This document shows positions 39,997 to 40,558 of a stretch of DNA of 40,558 nt, in pieces (within the stretch, counting starts at the first letter, position 1; every line of letters starts with the position of its first letter). The notes under the pieces were generated by a model. The model had not been told where the DNA came from. It saw nothing but the letters and a program-made list of their open reading frames with translations, and searched no databases. The stretch is from the NCBI GenBank assembly GCA_017475405.1, contig JAFVFN010000009.1, positions 1 to 40,558 of the forward strand, read 5' to 3'. A program made the translations under genes and the position numbers. Source of the DNA: Elusimicrobiaceae bacterium. GTDB lineage: Bacteria > Elusimicrobiota > Elusimicrobia > Elusimicrobiales > Elusimicrobiaceae.

Positions 39997-40004
39997 GTTA
40001 TAAT
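39997..40004 (+). promoter_or_regulatory. Extended -10 promoter of the pilin 3 leader
   Basis: TGTTATAAT (TATAAT at 39999-40004) with the TG of an extended -10 element and no good -35 box. Transcription would begin near 40011, giving a leader of about 245 nt before the ATG at 40256. Confidence 0.55.
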
Positions 40005-40010
40005 GTAAGT

Positions 40011-40255
40011 ACAATTTATCTGTTTTTGGAACCGTATTAAGGAATACGGATAGCTTTGAAAGAGGCCATGATTACTCCAAGAATAGCCTGTTTAGGTACA
40101 AAATAGAGGAACTTATAATCCCGCTATTTTGTACCAAGTGTTTATCGCAATGCGATAAACCACGGCTGTTTTGTTTGGGTGAGTAATCACGCCTGAATAA
40201 GGCAGCCGTTCGTTTATGGGTTCCATGTGACAGAAATATTAATAAGGAGAGTATT
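40011..40255 (+). ncRNA. Candidate structured leader RNA (cis-regulatory) before pilin 3
   Basis: The 311-nt gap between PAP2 and pilin 3 holds dense nested inverted repeats. Hairpin CCGTATT/AATACGG (40032-40049). P1: AGGC and TGATTACTC (40063-40077) with GAGTAATCA and GCCT (40181-40194). P2: about 9 bp around ATAGCC (40080-40088) and GGCTGT (40164-40172). P3: perfect 12-bp GGTACAAAATAG/CTATTTTGTACC (40095-40106, 40124-40135). P4: 9-bp GTTTATCGC-AAT-GCGATAAAC (40140-40160). P2, P3 and P4 make a three-way junction inside P1. The segment ACGGCTG (40162-40168) can instead pair with CAGCCGT (40203-40209), which excludes P2, and GCCT can pair with AGGC at 40200, which weakens P1. The ribosome-binding site AAGGAG follows. 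No U-tract terminator is visible, so any switching would act on translation. I cannot match it to a known riboswitch class. Confidence 0.65.
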
Positions 40256-40558
40256 ATGAAACAAAATAAACGAGCATTTACGTTAATTGAATTATTGGTA
40301 GTGATATTAATAATAGGGATATTGGCAGCAGTGGCATTACCACAATACCAAAAAGCTGTAGATAAAGCCAGAGCCAGTGAATTATTTGCACTGGTAAAAA
40401 ACCTAAAGGTACAACAAGAAGTCTTTTTCTTAGCAAATGGACATTATGCAGCAGATTGTGAGGAGTTGGGAGCTGATTTGCCAAGTGGATTTATTCAGTC
40501 CGATACAGATACAACCGCTTATCGGTTAAACCGAGGGATATATACAACAGCTATTAAA
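40256..40558 (+). CDS. Type IV pilin-like protein 3, 3' end outside window
   Basis: At least 101 residues, running off the right edge; AAGGAGAG before the ATG. The N-terminus RAFTLIELLVVILIIGILAA has the prepilin signature, with Ala before the predicted cleavage site and Glu5 in the mature chain. The next part (LPQYQKAVDKARASELFALV, FFLANGHYAADCEELG) is close to pilin 1, which has LPQYQKSVDKSKYARM and FYLANGRYANGFEELD, so these two are near paralogues. Unlike the other two, it has a long, structured leader and lacks the T-tract promoter block, suggesting separate regulation. Confidence 0.9.
   Translation, partial: MKQNKRAFTLIELLVVILIIGILAAVALPQYQKAVDKARASELFALVKNLKVQQEVFFLANGHYAADCEELGADLPSGFIQSDTDTTAYRLNRGIYTTAIK

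Noticed and set aside
40011..40255. Leader before pilin 3 as a c-di-GMP class I riboswitch, 6S RNA, T-box or RNase P RNA
   Set aside because: The expected conserved cores for these RNAs are not visible; only the stem architecture is supported, so no class was assigned.

Overview
The window most likely comes from a Gram-negative, fermentative, gut-type bacterium, probably an Elusimicrobiota (Elusimicrobium-like) genome. The reasons are three scattered single genes for type IV pilin-like proteins with near-identical N-termini, a pattern known from Elusimicrobium; outer-membrane functions (LolA-like carrier, LpxL-like acyltransferase, lipoproteins); and a Rex/AdhE fermentation locus. The lineage is inferred from gene content, not from a phylogenetic marker.

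Left part (1 to about 10,470): a mobile, accessory region. It opens with a DinD/BRO-type protein (cut by the left edge) behind a LexA-family repressor. A divergent promoter with a perfect 8+3+8 palindrome separates lexA from a rightward unit of a DUF5681 protein and a small hypothetical. Cargo follows: a DUF4143 AAA ATPase, a small conserved hypothetical, a Fic protein, and a membrane-anchored coiled-coil protein with an Mrr-like nuclease domain. The region ends with a compact operon (DUF2924, short DUF5681, DUF2924, large serine recombinase), probably the integration module. Three operons here share an unusual promoter, TTGACT-N18-GTGAATGT. Two of these carry a CTTCTAG palindrome between the promoter boxes, and the third overlaps a long nested inverted repeat.

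Middle part (10,542 to 23,766): a 17-gene biosynthetic cluster of aryl-polyene type, nearly all translationally coupled. It encodes a ketoreductase, two ketosynthases, a Gln-type chain-length factor, two acyl carrier proteins, two hotdog dehydratases, a thioesterase, an AMP ligase, two acyltransferases, a glycosyltransferase, a LolA-like carrier, an MMPL/RND exporter and two lipoproteins. The logical product is a polyene acyl chain assembled on ACP, transferred to a lipid or sugar-lipid anchor and exported to the outer membrane. No starter-forming enzyme and no methyltransferase are present. A DUF4823 lipoprotein gene follows.

Right part (24,354 to the end): core and envelope genes. Two proline tRNAs (anticodons CGG and GGG), a MerR-type regulator, pilin 1, adhE divergent from rex with candidate Rex operators on both promoters, a secreted hypothetical, nagBA for amino-sugar catabolism, pilin 2, a giant alpha-2-macroglobulin that appears to lack the thioester motif, a PAP2 phosphatase, and pilin 3 (cut by the right edge). 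Pilin 3 is preceded by a leader of about 245 nt with nested, mutually exclusive stems, a candidate structured regulatory RNA.

Several genes (the merR-like gene, nagB and the first ketosynthase) have a TATAAT box 6-7 nt before the ATG, which suggests leaderless mRNAs. No CRISPR array, rRNA gene or recognisable insertion sequence was seen.
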